A stretch of DNA of 64,000 nucleotides from positions 1,332,912-1,396,911 of the forward strand of contig NC_051102.1 in the NCBI RefSeq assembly GCF_901709675.1, written 5' to 3'. Made by a program: the position numbers and the translations under genes. The notes below the pieces were generated by a model. The model did not search any database. It had not been told where the DNA came from and saw nothing but the letters and a program-made list of their open reading frames with translations. Position 1 is the stretch's first letter. The number at the start of each line of letters is the position of its first letter. The DNA is from Syngnathus acus. Its lineage: Eukaryota; Chordata; Actinopteri; Syngnathiformes; Syngnathidae. Positions 13,294 to 24,043 of this stretch are shown here, piece after piece.

Positions 13294-16200
13294 TTAATTA
13301 CTTTTCTCTGCATCCTCCACCACTGTAATCTCCTCTTCATATTTCACAGATGGAGCAGGATGATAAAACTAAAAAAAAAAAAATTTTAACGAAGAAAAAA
13401 ACAGTTATTTTCTTGATTATTATACGTGTGTGCAGGAATTCATTGTACAACAAGTGCGAACAAGTGTAGCCATATCCTTACATTGAATGCGTTGTTTTCC
13501 TCCAGAAAATGTTTGTACTTTAATGGGGGACGAGGAATTGTGGGATACAGAACCTGTGCCACCCTAAAAAAAAAAAAAAGTGAATAAGTGCGTTCGTGCG
13601 TTACGTGAATTTCCAAACAAATAAATACGTTTTTCAGTCGAGAAGTGAGAAAAACAATCAGGCCGGGCAAATCATTTCAGTCACATTTTAAAACCAAGAC
13701 ACAGTACCTGTGATTGCGGACCAACAACAGCAAAGTCAGAAGGATCATAGGTATTCCAAGTGCGATTGCGACAATTATCGTGATGTTGAATGCGTAAAAA
13801 GACTGTTGTATTACTGTTAAACAAAAAGAAAACAAAAAGCGTTAACTGCACTCTGAACTGAGCTGATTACATTTAGACAAGAAAATTTGATCACATTACC
13901 CCAATATTAGCCAACTTACATTGGCTCCCGGTCCATTTAAGATGTGACTTCAAGGTTCTTCTATTAACCTATAAATCACTGCATGGCTTAGCGCCTTCGT
14001 ATCTCGTCGACCTAGTTGTTCCTTATGTTCCGTCTCGTAACCTTCGTTCGCAAAACGCTACCCTTTTAGCGACACCGAGGGCCAAGAAAGTGTCTGCAGG
14101 GTCTAGAGCATTTTCTATCCGGGCTCCAGAGCTTTGGAATGCCCTCCCAATGGATATTAGGACTGCTACCTCAGTAGAAACATTTAAGACACGTTTAAAG
14201 AAATCTATGACATGGCCTTTGACTAACTTGTAGTGGCCGATTCGGCCGGAGTTTGTTTTGTTTCTCTCCCCCCCCCCCCCCACCCCCCCCTCCCCGGCCG
14301 GGGAGGTGGTTAGGTGGCACCCAAGCTGATAGCGGCTATCTGGATTCTCGTGGGCCAATTCAGGTTGGGGGAACTGCAGCTCAACCTCCACTGCCAGGAT
14401 AGTAGAGGGCTCCTCCGGCAGCCCTTCGCTCTGACTTGGACATCCACTTTTTTGATTTTCATATTATGTATTATTTGTGCCCTCTCTGCATTCATTACAA
14501 CCTGGTGATCCTGAAAGGGGGATCCTTCCATCTGTGGTCCCTTCTCAAGGTTTCTCATTTTCCCCGGGCAGGGGTTTTGAGTTTTTCCTTGCCCTTTTGG
14601 GAGCTTAAGATCAGGGGATGCTTTGAGAATAATTGTCAATTTTTGTCTATGTGAAGCCCTTTGAGACTGCTTGTGATTTAGGGCTATACAAATAAACTTG
14701 ACTTGACTTGACTTGAGTAGACTGGAAAATGAAAGCTAGAAAATACGGTGCGACTTCAAAATCAGACACCACTAAGGTTGTACAGGACTGTCTCAGAAAA
14801 TTTTAATATTGTGATAAAGTTCTTGATTTTCTGTAATGCAATTAAAAAACCAAAAATGTCATCCATTCTGGATTCATTACAAATCAACTGAAATATTGCA
14901 AGCCTTTTATAATTTTAATATTGCTGATTATCGCATACAGCTTAAGAAAACTCAAATATCCTATCTCAATATATTAGAATATCATGAAAAAGTATACTAG
15001 TAGGGTAGTCAACTAATCACTTGAATCGTCTAATTAACTCGAAACACCTTCAAGGGTTTCCTGAGCTTTGAAAAGCACTCAGCTTGGTTCAGTAAACTAA
15101 ATGACAAGTATGGGGAAGACTGCTGATTTGACTGCTGTCCAGACGACCATCATTGACACCCTCCATCAGGAGGGTAAGACACAAAAATAAATTTCTCAAA
15201 GAGCAAGCTGTTCACAGAGTGCAGTTTCAAAGCACATCCACAAAAACTCTGTTGGAAGGGGGAAATGTGGCAGGAAACGCTGCACAACCAAGAGAGATGA
15301 CCGCAGCCTTAACAGCATTGTGAAGAAGAGTCGCTTCCAGAATTTGGGGGTGCTTCAAAGACAGTGGACTGAAGCTGTAGTCCAGGTATCAAAAGCCACT
15401 GTTCACAGACGTGTCCGGGAAATGGGCTACAATAGCCGTATTCCCATGGTCAAGCCACTTCTGAACTCAAGACAATGGAAGAAGCGTCTGACTTGGGCTA
15501 TGGAAAAGAAGTACTGGACAGTTGCAGAGTGGTCCAAAGTCCTCTTTTCAGACGAAAGTAGTTGCTGTTATAAATTTTTTTTTTTACTTGGTCTGAGGAA
15601 ACATTCCAATATTTTGAGATAGGATATTTGAGTTTTCTTAAGCTGTTTGCCATAATCAGCAATATTAAAATAATAAAAGGCTTGCAATATTTCAGTTGAT
15701 TTGTAATGAATCCAGAATGTATGACATTTTTGTTTTTTTAATTGCATTACAGAAAATAAAGAGCTTTATCACAATATTCTAATTTTCTGAGACAGTCCTG
15801 TATAGTGTTGAAAATTTGTTCAGAATTCAGTACACCTTAAATAAAATCAGACCATCACCCCTGGTAAGGTGTATAATATTTTAAGGTAGAATGACTTGAT
15901 ACTCACTGATAGTGTCACTCCAGTCGCTCCATAATCGCGACCCTGAACAATCGAACGTTTGCTTGGTTCTGACTTTCACACTGTAGGTGGAAGCTGGATT
16001 GGCATTTGGCATTGTATGTGACAGCTCGCGACTTGGGATTAGTGTTTGTTCCTGTTCACCAATGAATCACAGCAATTTAAACATACAGTATAGTGTGTAT
16101 TTTATGTCGGGAATACTATTTAGAGTACAGTATAATTTACCGGGTTGCCCACAGCCAACTCGTATTCAAAGCACAAGGAGTTGGAGTTAGCACGTCCGCG

Positions 16201-18136
16201 GGGCTTGTCCCAGGTCACCACTAGGTCTTTATCTTTGACTGAAGCAGAAATGTCTCCAGGTGGAGGTAAGACCTCTGTCAACACAATAAAAAAATAAAAA
16301 CAGTTTCATCCAGGAATACCTCACTTTAATACATCATCAATGTAAATACCATCCATCCATCCATTTTCTGAACCGCTTAGTCCCCACGGGGGTCGCGGGA
16401 GTGCTGGAGCCTATCCCAGCCGTCAACGGGCAGTAGGCGGGGGACACCCTGAACCGGTTGCCAGCCGATCGCAGGGCACCCAGAGACAAACAACCATTTG
16501 CACTTGCACTCACACCTAGGGAAAATTTGGAGTCTTCAATCGGCCTACCAAGCATGTTTTTGGGATGTGGGAGGAAACCGGAGTGCCCGGAGAAACCCCA
16601 CGCGGGCCCGGGGAGAACATGCAGACTCCACACAGGGAGGGCCGGAGGTGGAATCGAACCCGCACCCTCCTAACTGTGAGGCGGACGTGCTACCCAGTGC
16701 GCCACCGAGCCGCCTCTATCAATGTAAATACCTCCTCACAAAAGTTTAGACTTTTATTTTTCGCACATAAAACAATGAATTAGTACCCAGTTAGCAGTTT
16801 TGTGATTATTGTATTTAGAACAGATTTTTCAGAATAAAACTATCCATCCATCCATCCATTTTCTGAACCGCTTAGTCCCCACGGGGGTCGCGGGAGTGCT
16901 GGAGCCTATCCCAGCCGCCATCGGGCAGTAGGCGGGGGACACCCTGAACCGGTTGCCAGCCAATCGCAGGGCACACAGAGACAAACAACCATTTGCACTC
17001 GCACTCACACCTAGGGACAATTTGGAGTCTTCAATCGGCCTACCAAGCATGTTTTTGGGATGTGGGAGGAACCGGAGTGCCCGGAGAAACCCCACGCGGG
17101 CCCGGGAGAACATGCAAACTCCACACAGGGAGGGCCGGAGGTGGAATCGAACCCGCACCCTCCTAACTGTGAGGCGGACGTGCTACCCAGTGCGCCACCG
17201 AGCCGCCTCTATCAATGTAAATACCTCCTCACAAAAGTTTAGACTTTTATTTTTCGCACATAAAACAATGAATTAGTACCCAGTTAGCAGTTTTGTGATT
17301 ATTGTATTTAGAACAGATTTTTCAGAATAAAACTAATTTGTCATAATTTCCTAAATCATATATTTTTGAAATTGTTTTAAAAAAGCAGAATTGAAACACA
17401 TTGTCTATTACCCATCTTTTCAGTGTCGTACACATAGCTGTAGACGGCCCACGTATGGTGCAGGGACACATTGAATTGAATGATCACATACAACCACTCA
17501 TATTGCTTCAGAGCAATGGACGTTGATCCAGAATGTTGTTTTGATATAAGATTAAGGGGCTGAACTGTGCTGTTATTATCACAAATGCTGCAAGGAAAAT
17601 CAGATACAAAACGCAAAGGGGTCAACATTTTGATTAATGTACATTACACCATTGAGTAAAGTTCAAATAATAGAAATACAAACCTGATATAAACATAAAG
17701 TTGAGAGTCCTTATCTAAAGTGGGGAAGGTCCACGAGCAGTTGAGTAGATTTGTTGGATAAAGAAGCAGGTAAAGTTTTATTCCGCCAATATCCATAAAG
17801 TTATGCTCATGCAATGAGAAACTCAACAGTTGGAGCTGGAGGGGGGGGGGGGGGGGGGGGGGGGTGACAAATGTAAGCAACTTGGATTTGCACAGAATAG
17901 GAACTTGGAAGTTCAAGCATGTGTTTCATACATTGTCGGGGGATTTTTCATCCTGACAGACTTCCACGAGGTGGTCTCCGCTGAAAAGGAATACGTATGC
18001 AGTACATCAGATGAACTTTGTATTTCTGGATTTGCACCACGGGGATTACCGTTTAAATTGTTGTCCCTTTTTGTCTGGCAGTGAGGCCATAATGGTGAAT
18101 TGACTCCGGGATGGTAAGCACCATTAAATGATTTTG

Positions 18137-18176
<40 letters not shown>

Positions 18177-18201
18177 TGCGTGTGTGTGCGTGCGTGTGTG
18201 T

Positions 18202-18247
<46 letters not shown>

Positions 18248-18384
18248 CGTGCGTGCATGCGTGTGCATGAATGTGCATATTTTGTGACCGTTTTACGAGT
18301 GATCAAACGTTATCTACCTCTTTGAAAGGCCCATAGAATCAGCAGACTGCAGCAAACTAGTGGATGAAGCGGACACATCTTCAT
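13294..18384 (-). CDS. Class I cytokine receptor alpha-type chain (IL5RA/CSF2RA/IL13RA-like), 364 aa
   Basis: In gene order the exons are 18384-18318, 18103-17932, 17821-17684, 17587-17412, 16274-16141, 16051-15907, 13813-13708, 13563-13482 and 13368-13294; their sum is 365 codons. The first encodes a signal peptide starting MKMCPLHP. The ectodomain shows an NCSW pair in the first cytokine-receptor domain and, in the second, a WSDWSD box (WSxWS motif). One transmembrane helix follows in the 13813-13708 exon. The short cytoplasmic tail has a proline box 1 (YPTIPRPPLKYKHF) that would bind a JAK kinase, and ends YEEEITVVEDAEKSN. Short tail plus box 1 resembles IL5RA, IL3RA, CSF2RA and IL13RA chains; which one it is cannot be decided by eye. 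The acceptor at 17821 (TTGAG) was chosen because it keeps phase; a CAG acceptor at 17835 does not fit the upstream exon. Exons near 19909-19964 and about 20480-20609 may be untranslated. Confidence 0.82.
13895..14716 (+). mobile_element. 5'-truncated LINE fragment (CR1/L2/Rex1-like 3' end)
   Basis: The plus strand encodes a degenerate C-terminal RT tail with LHWLPV, SLHGLAPSYL, VPYVPSR and ELWNALP motifs, ending at a stop near 14233. The remaining 480 bp is 3' UTR, including a C-rich patch (14270-14290), and ends in repeated TTGAC units. It lies in an intron of the cytokine receptor gene, antisense to it. Confidence 0.8.
14783..15800 (+). mobile_element. Second Tc1-like element, internally deleted
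   Basis: Ends CAGGACTGTCTCAGAAAAT and its inverse are flanked by TA (14781-14782, 15801-15802), with long inverted repeats of roughly 200 bp. The plus strand holds a decayed transposase from about 15109 (MGKTADLTAV) with an in-frame stop near 15188. It reaches the first catalytic Asp (LFSDES, about 15545) and then jumps straight into the right inverted repeat, so the rest of the catalytic domain is deleted. It is a different family from the element at 7794-12000. Confidence 0.9.
16350..16717 (-). mobile_element. tRNA-derived SINE (family B), copy 1
   Basis: Read on the minus strand it starts with a tRNA-like head: an A-box-like TGGCGCACTGGGTAGCAC and a B box GGTTCGATTCC. It ends with (ATGG)n, the same tail as the RTE element at 36450-38961. 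A 14-bp target duplication ATCAATGTAAATAC flanks it at 16336-16349 and 16718-16731. Confidence 0.88.
16843..17210 (-). mobile_element. tRNA-derived SINE (family B), copy 2 by duplication
   Basis: Near-identical to copy 1 and followed by the same host flank, but without its own left target duplication, so it arose by duplication and not by a separate insertion. Confidence 0.9.
17841..17864. repeat. Poly(G) run of 24, poly(C) on the gene strand
   Basis: An uninterrupted run of 24 G on the plus strand. On the receptor's strand it is a C tract 19 to 43 bases upstream of the chosen acceptor at 17821. Confidence 0.97.
18136..18262. repeat. (GT)n microsatellite
   Basis: Long GT tract with GC variants, in the first coding intron of the cytokine receptor. 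Confidence 0.95.
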
Positions 18385-18461
18385 TGCCAACCTGCAAGTG
18401 CACACAATGCAACAAACATAAGCAAGCAAAGAAAAGAATAGCTGTTCATAAGACTCAAGAC

Positions 18462-19557
18462 CAGGGGTCCCCAAACTTTTTCCTGTGAGGGCCACATAAC
18501 TTTTCCCTTCTCTGATGGGGGGCCGGTGTCAGTTTGTAACAGAAAAAATGTGACGATCGTAGGGGAGCTTAAAAAATTTATTGTTTTCCCGAAAGCCACA
18601 TATAACCAAATAACGGTTATTTAATAACCCTTTCCAGGTTCTTTACAGAAAAAAAGTCAGGAAACAAATAATAACACTATTAATGAAATAAATAATAACT
18701 AATAACCCTCTCTGAGTTCTTCACAGAAAAAAACAGGAATAAATAATAACTAAATAACTCTCTCTGGGTTCCTCATAGAAAAAAAAGCCATGGAACATTA
18801 ACTTTCTGTTGTGCCATGCACAATCTTAACAGATAAAAGTTCAGCTCAGTTGTCAGAGCAGAATCTCTCTGACACATATGAGCAGTCTCTTAAAGTTCTT
18901 GTGTTCCTTCCTTATAATCCTTTTGTAGGTTCCAGTAGGCTTGTAGACACCGCTGTCTTTTTTGTTAAAGTTTGCTAGTGCGTCATAGTCTGGAGTAAAA
19001 ATTTGTTGTGGCAATTCTTAGGCGAGATCCGAGGTGTTGGTCCGTTTACCCTCGATCTGTGACGGTTTGATGTTGACGTTCATGGTGGCTGAACGTCACG
19101 TCGCGTACGTCGAGCCAAATTGGCCACTCTCTTTTAAAACGCTCGGCACTGTGTCCACCTGCTTTTCCTTGGGCGACTCATTTTAATGGAAGGATTCCAG
19201 GGGAAGGTTTGTGGGTGGCTTTAGCGCAAAACTGCATCTGAAAGCTCAGCGCGCGAATTACAAGAATGCTGTCGTCACAGCCCACGCTCTAAATTCGGGA
19301 CTGATACAAATAGAGCGCGAGTGCGCCATGTCCGTACTACTGAGTACGTACGTACACGCACTTGTGAGTGTGCACCGAGCTTTCTGACACGGCTTCCGGT
19401 AGTAAATGCGCAGGCGAGCGCTTCCCCATCTACTGGGGAAACGCAGTCATTGCAGGCAAAATGACCCAAAAAAAAAGTTTCATAATACAATTTGTTCAGG
19501 GTTGGCGGGCCGGATTAAACGGTCCCGTGGGCCGTATCCGTAGTTTGGTGACCCCTG
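18462..19557. mobile_element. hAT-family element of 1.1 kb with perfect target duplication
   Basis: Ends CAGGGGTCCCCAAAC and GTTTGGTGACCCCTG are inverted repeats. They are flanked by an exact 8-bp duplication CTCAAGAC at 18454-18461 and 19558-19565. No transposase frame is evident. It lies upstream of the receptor's ATG exon, in a 5' intron if the untranslated exons are real. Confidence 0.93.
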
Positions 19558-19908
19558 CTCAAGACATACTGTTATTAGCCAATGCAAAATACTTTCCTGT
19601 CTTTTCAAACTTCCTCTTTGTAAGTGTTTACAAAAAAAAAGAAGCTGTCATTTGGTAAACTGCTTGATAAATCCAAAGGCATTTCGATAGACATTTGAGC
19701 TGCTATAGCCTTCCTGTTACTTTCAAATGTTGGTTCAAGTGACATAAACACATATTCACATCTTGCATTGTTCAAAAACAATACAGCTTTGTCAACATTC
19801 ATTTGACTTAACTCCTCAAGCAGTGATAAATAAGGATGTATGGCAATCATCCTTTATTACCTTTTTAAATGTGAAAATATAAAGATAATTTAAGAAAAAG
19901 TTCTTACC

Positions 19909-19964
19909 TCCCACTTTGTTGATATTCCTTTGCTCTCTGTCTGAAGACAATGACACATTTCTGA
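19909..19964 (-). other. Possible untranslated 5' exon of the cytokine receptor
   Basis: On the minus strand a 56-bp segment lies between a CTTTCCTCAG acceptor and a GAG/GTAAGAAC donor. It has an ATG whose frame does not match the signal peptide, so if real it is 5' UTR with an upstream ORF. This is inference from splice signals only. Confidence 0.35.
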
Positions 19965-20479
19965 GGAAAGAAGAAGTATGATGTCACAAGCCGTTCATGA
20001 GCTTCAGGAAACCGCCTGTTTCTTGTGTTCAACATTTTTACAAGTACAGTATTTGAATGTGGTATGAAAAAATTAACCATGCGAACATGTGAACTAAACA
20101 CATATGTGATAAAATTCCCATTAAAAAAGTTTTCTAATTTAGACTAACTTGTCTACATCATCTTATTCCGGATTAATATATAATTCACGATTCAGATTAT
20201 ATGGACTAACGTGTTGGCACACACAGTATGTGAAAATGGACAGATGGGGTTTTTTTTCCAGTAATTTCTGTATGTTTGGAAAACATTCTCTCACAAATAA
20301 GGTCGGTGCGCCTAAAAATTGTGAAGCGAGGCAAAAGAGATTTACATATATACAATTTATGGATGGATGATAATAAAATAAAATATCAAATAAAATACGT
20401 GTGTATATCTTACAAATACGATGAAGTAATTTGTTGAGCGTCAAGTCGGTTATTTCAAAATTGGCCTGCCCACTTACAC

Positions 20480-20710
20480 GCAGCTTTACGGCACTCGATC
20501 CCCGGTTGCCGTGACAACTCTTGACAACTCGTCTGTCGTCTGTTCTCTGAAACATAAAAGAGGGTTTACAGTGGAGAAGCCCAAAAGACCTGCACACAAT
20601 GTTGACCACAATTAGTGTGTTGTAACGCTTGTCCGTCTTGTCACCCAGTTTATGCGGCGTTTGATATTTCCCACCACGGGTGGAAAGTCTGTTTTCAACA
20701 CAGGACGATA
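20480..20710. promoter_or_regulatory. Possible divergent promoter, cytokine receptor / CATIP
   Basis: The two genes point away from each other. A candidate first exon of the receptor with a donor near 20478 (CGTGTAAG on the minus strand) and the CATIP start at 20711 are about 230 bp apart. A CCAGTTTATG-type stretch and CCACC motifs are present but no clear TATA box. Inferred from arrangement. Confidence 0.35.
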
Positions 20711-23700
20711 ATGGAGGCGCCCGATGAGGTGGAAAGTCCAGATTACCCCTTGGAGGAGACCAAGCGAGCCAAGGACGATGCTGAGATGGTGGTCTCCGAA
20801 GAAGCGATCACGTTCCTGTCCCTCATTGGTGAGTCCATGGGCGAGCTATCGTTTATACAAAACATATGCACACGCCTGAGAGCACGACCACCTGTTTTTG
20901 GCGCCTGTAGTACTGAAACACTCAAACTACGACCAGACACGGCCAGATTTAGAATGAGATTTCAAATAACCTGCAAAGTATAATAAAATAAAATAATCAA
21001 TAGAAATTCAGTAGCAGCCCTTGCGCACTGTAATGTCAAATTTCCCATCCCTCATTATAGATGACCAACCATCTGATAAAATAAATCAGCATTTTTAACA
21101 TGAGTTCATTGATATAGCTTTCTTGTATTGTTGACGAAAATAGAAAAATGATTCAATTCAAATCAATTGCTCATTAAACTTAAATAACTATTCCTAAACA
21201 AGTGTATGGACATTGTTCTTGAAGACATAATGATGATATCTTGGTCGAGCTTGTCATCATTTTGTTTTTGCTGTTCAAGACAAAGGTGTTTTAAATTTAA
21301 AGTTACCATCTTATCTTTGCCAGAGCCTGTGGAGCTGTCAAAATGTGTGTTTGCGGACTCTCTGGTGACCATGTCAGAAGGGGGTCGAGACATCGGGAGG
21401 TTCTGCGTGTCAGTGGAGTTTGCCCACAGAGCCCATCAACCATGTATGCTGGTTCATGCTCAAAGCCAGGGGGCCATCGACAACTCCCCGTGTGGAACAA
21501 CGGTGACAGGTGAACCAACCTCATAAAACTAGCCTGTACATAAAAATAAATGTGGCAGACTGAATAACTATGGACACATAAGCGTCTTCTCTCAATTGGA
21601 TGCAATGCTTCAGATTGCTGTATAATGTGTTTTTCTATTCCATGTTAGCCTACCTAACTGCTGACCTCGAGGTGCTGGAGGAGGACCACCACGAGTATGT
21701 CAAGGCAAGTCACGGAGTGTGTTACAGCACACACATTTGTGGCATACCTCCTGTATAATACTTTTAATGACTTGCATCTCTTTTTAGCTTGATGACCACA
21801 TTTTGGACAAGCGGTGTCACATGGTGCAATGTGATGGACAAATGAGCATTGATAAAGTCACCACTGATGGAAAGGTGAGTTACAACTTAAATGCTACCAA
21901 GGGAAAAATGTTATTCGGGAAACTTGGGATCAGAATGTATCTGTGCTGCAGGTGATGTACGTGTTATGTTGTACTGTTAATAGTTTCTATAATTTTGACA
22001 TGACAGTCATGCTATTATGAGGTGGATTCAGTCAGATAAATTCCAACTAAAGGCCCAGGAACCAAATGCATGACATGTCCAGCGCAATAATAAAACTCAA
22101 GTTCCAGTTCACTGTAAGGTACTTTGTGTATGTCTTTATGTGTGTGTTTGTCCAGGAGGTGACAAGAGACAGTGTTTCATATTCCATGGATGCCCTCAGA
22201 GGCCTTGTAACGGAGGGTTCCAACTTCTTGCTCATGCGTCTTATTGTGTTGAGGAAGAAAGTCCCAGAGCATATGAATTTCATCTCTTTTGACCAGAAAT
22301 TAGGCATCAGATGGACGACTTTTGTGAGTGATTAAAAAACTGCAGATTGACTTGGTTTCATGTTCTGTAGGGCTACATACATATTTAGATACCATTGGGT
22401 TGTGAAAATTGGAGCCAACAATTACAGAACCACAAGTTGTTAACACTTTAATGGCTCTGCTGACGGTTAGCATCTGTTTTATCATCTTAATGTTGGCTCA
22501 CCAACTCGAAGAGAGCGAAAGAGAAAGACCAGAAACGGATATGTTGAGACATGTTCCAAACAGTTTTATCCATTCCCCTTTGTGCCCACTAGGGGTCACT
22601 CTTTCCTAGATGACTCGAGGCCCGTCTGCCTCTTCAAATCTCCTCTCTGACCATCCAGTGTGCAGTCCATGTTCTCCCTGATCATACGTTGGTTCTCTCT
22701 GTAATCCCGCTTCCTCCCACATTCAAGACATGAAGGTTAAGCAAATTCAAGTGAGGTTTTTTCCCATTGTGATCTTATGTTTGTGTTTGATCAGCGAGGA
22801 CTAGAAGAGGAACAGATGGAGATTGAGGGGGAGACTGTGGAGGTCTTTGGAGTGGAGAGAATTGTTCATTCTGTGGATGAAAGCCCTACAACATGGCAGT
22901 GTTACTTTTTACCTGATGGGTAAGATTCATTGCATCAATGCAGAATAAAATATTAAATGATATCTAAATTGCACATTTTGTCAAGCAAAGGGGGTGATCC
23001 CATCTGATAATAGACCATAATAGGCCTCACCACATCTATAAATCACAAGTGCATGCACTTGTGAAATGTGCACTCTTCCCGTGACCAAAAATCCCTACAC
23101 CTAAAGTCATCAAGTATAGTGGAGATAATTGTTTGTTTAGGCATCTTGCTAGCAGATTGCAGGTGGGCTCTCCAGTTGTGATGAAACTACTGCAGTTGCC
23201 ATCACAGAAAGAGGAAGGTATTCACACCTATATTGCACAGAGTGTACTAATTATATCACATAATGGACTGTGTTTATAGGTATGTTTGTTTTCTAATAGC
23301 TTATCACAAAATGCCCCTGGTGTGGGAAGAAGATATACAAATGCGTTCAAAGTTCTTGGACAGAAAGGTAAGAAGAAAAATGCCAGAATGTCAAAAATTA
23401 TATGTTGTTAAATTACTGTATCTCCCTGACTCTCACTATCAAAATGTAGGTATTGTTTCAAAAGGGTCATTTATATTTTTCCAACTCTTATGTTGAGACT
23501 TAATACTCTGACAGTTCTGTGTGTATATTTTTGATAGGCCTTGGTAATTCTTCCAAATTAATCTGAACATTGTTGTTATGTGTTTTACAGGAGGAGCTGA
23601 AGGCTGATCATGCGTCATACTTAAAAGCACACCCAGAAATCCGTGCGCTCATTTCTGACTTCCTGCAATTTTTACTACTCAAGAAACCAAATGATGTCTT

Positions 23701-23758
23701 CCAGTTTGCCAGAGAATACTTCCGCCCCTTCACCTTGGACACGAGCCAAGATAGCTGA
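20711..23758 (+). CDS. catip: CATIP (ciliogenesis-associated TTC17-interacting protein), 350 aa
   Basis: Exons are 20711-20828, 21324-21509, 21649-21704, 21788-21874, 22156-22323, 22795-22919, 23141-23217, 23300-23367 and 23591-23758, giving 351 codons; human CATIP is about 387 aa. Family landmarks are [22 protein letters not shown], the block HEYVKLDDHIL spanning exons 3 and 4, SWQCYLL-like [13 protein letters not shown], and KPLVWEED-like [19 protein letters not shown]. The last exon holds [12 protein letters not shown]. The human protein is known to bind TTC17 and to support actin polymerisation during cilium formation. The protein has no signal peptide or membrane segment. Intron 3 uses a GC donor (AAG/GCAAGT at 21705). 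The gene appears intact; there is no polyadenylation signal of certain use in the 300 bp after the stop. Confidence 0.92.
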
Positions 23759-24043
23759 TCACACTGGAATCTCACATTCTCACAATAACATTTGTATAAC
23801 TGCTGTTCACTAATCATCATTGGCTACCTTTATTTTATTTGAGTGACATATGGCATTAGTGTGTGATTTAAAGAAAGAGTGTTTCTCAGATACTTTGTGA
23901 TCGTTAAAGCTGCAGCACGTAACTACTTTATATTTTTCATTAAAATTATCCACACTGGGTATAAGTCTACGTCTTTATTGCGCCATCATTGACAATGGCG
24001 TTTTTTTTAGATATGTACATGTTATGTACATACACAGTAGTTA

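Larger units (their letters stand above)
16350..17334. repeat. Tandem duplication of about 493 bp carrying a SINE
   Basis: Unit 1 (16350-16841) and unit 2 (16842-17334) each contain the family B SINE plus the same 124 bp of unique 3' flank ending AATAAAACT. They differ by a few substitutions and two single-base deletions. The duplication lies in an intron of the cytokine receptor. Confidence 0.95.

Noticed and set aside
16337-17276. Open frames in the SINE copies, also at 31019-31455
   Set aside because: They share sequence only because the SINE is repeated. They contain no known domain.
17822-17835. CAG acceptor at 17835 for the receptor exon
   Set aside because: It gives a stop or a phase clash with the upstream exon, whereas 17821 keeps frame.
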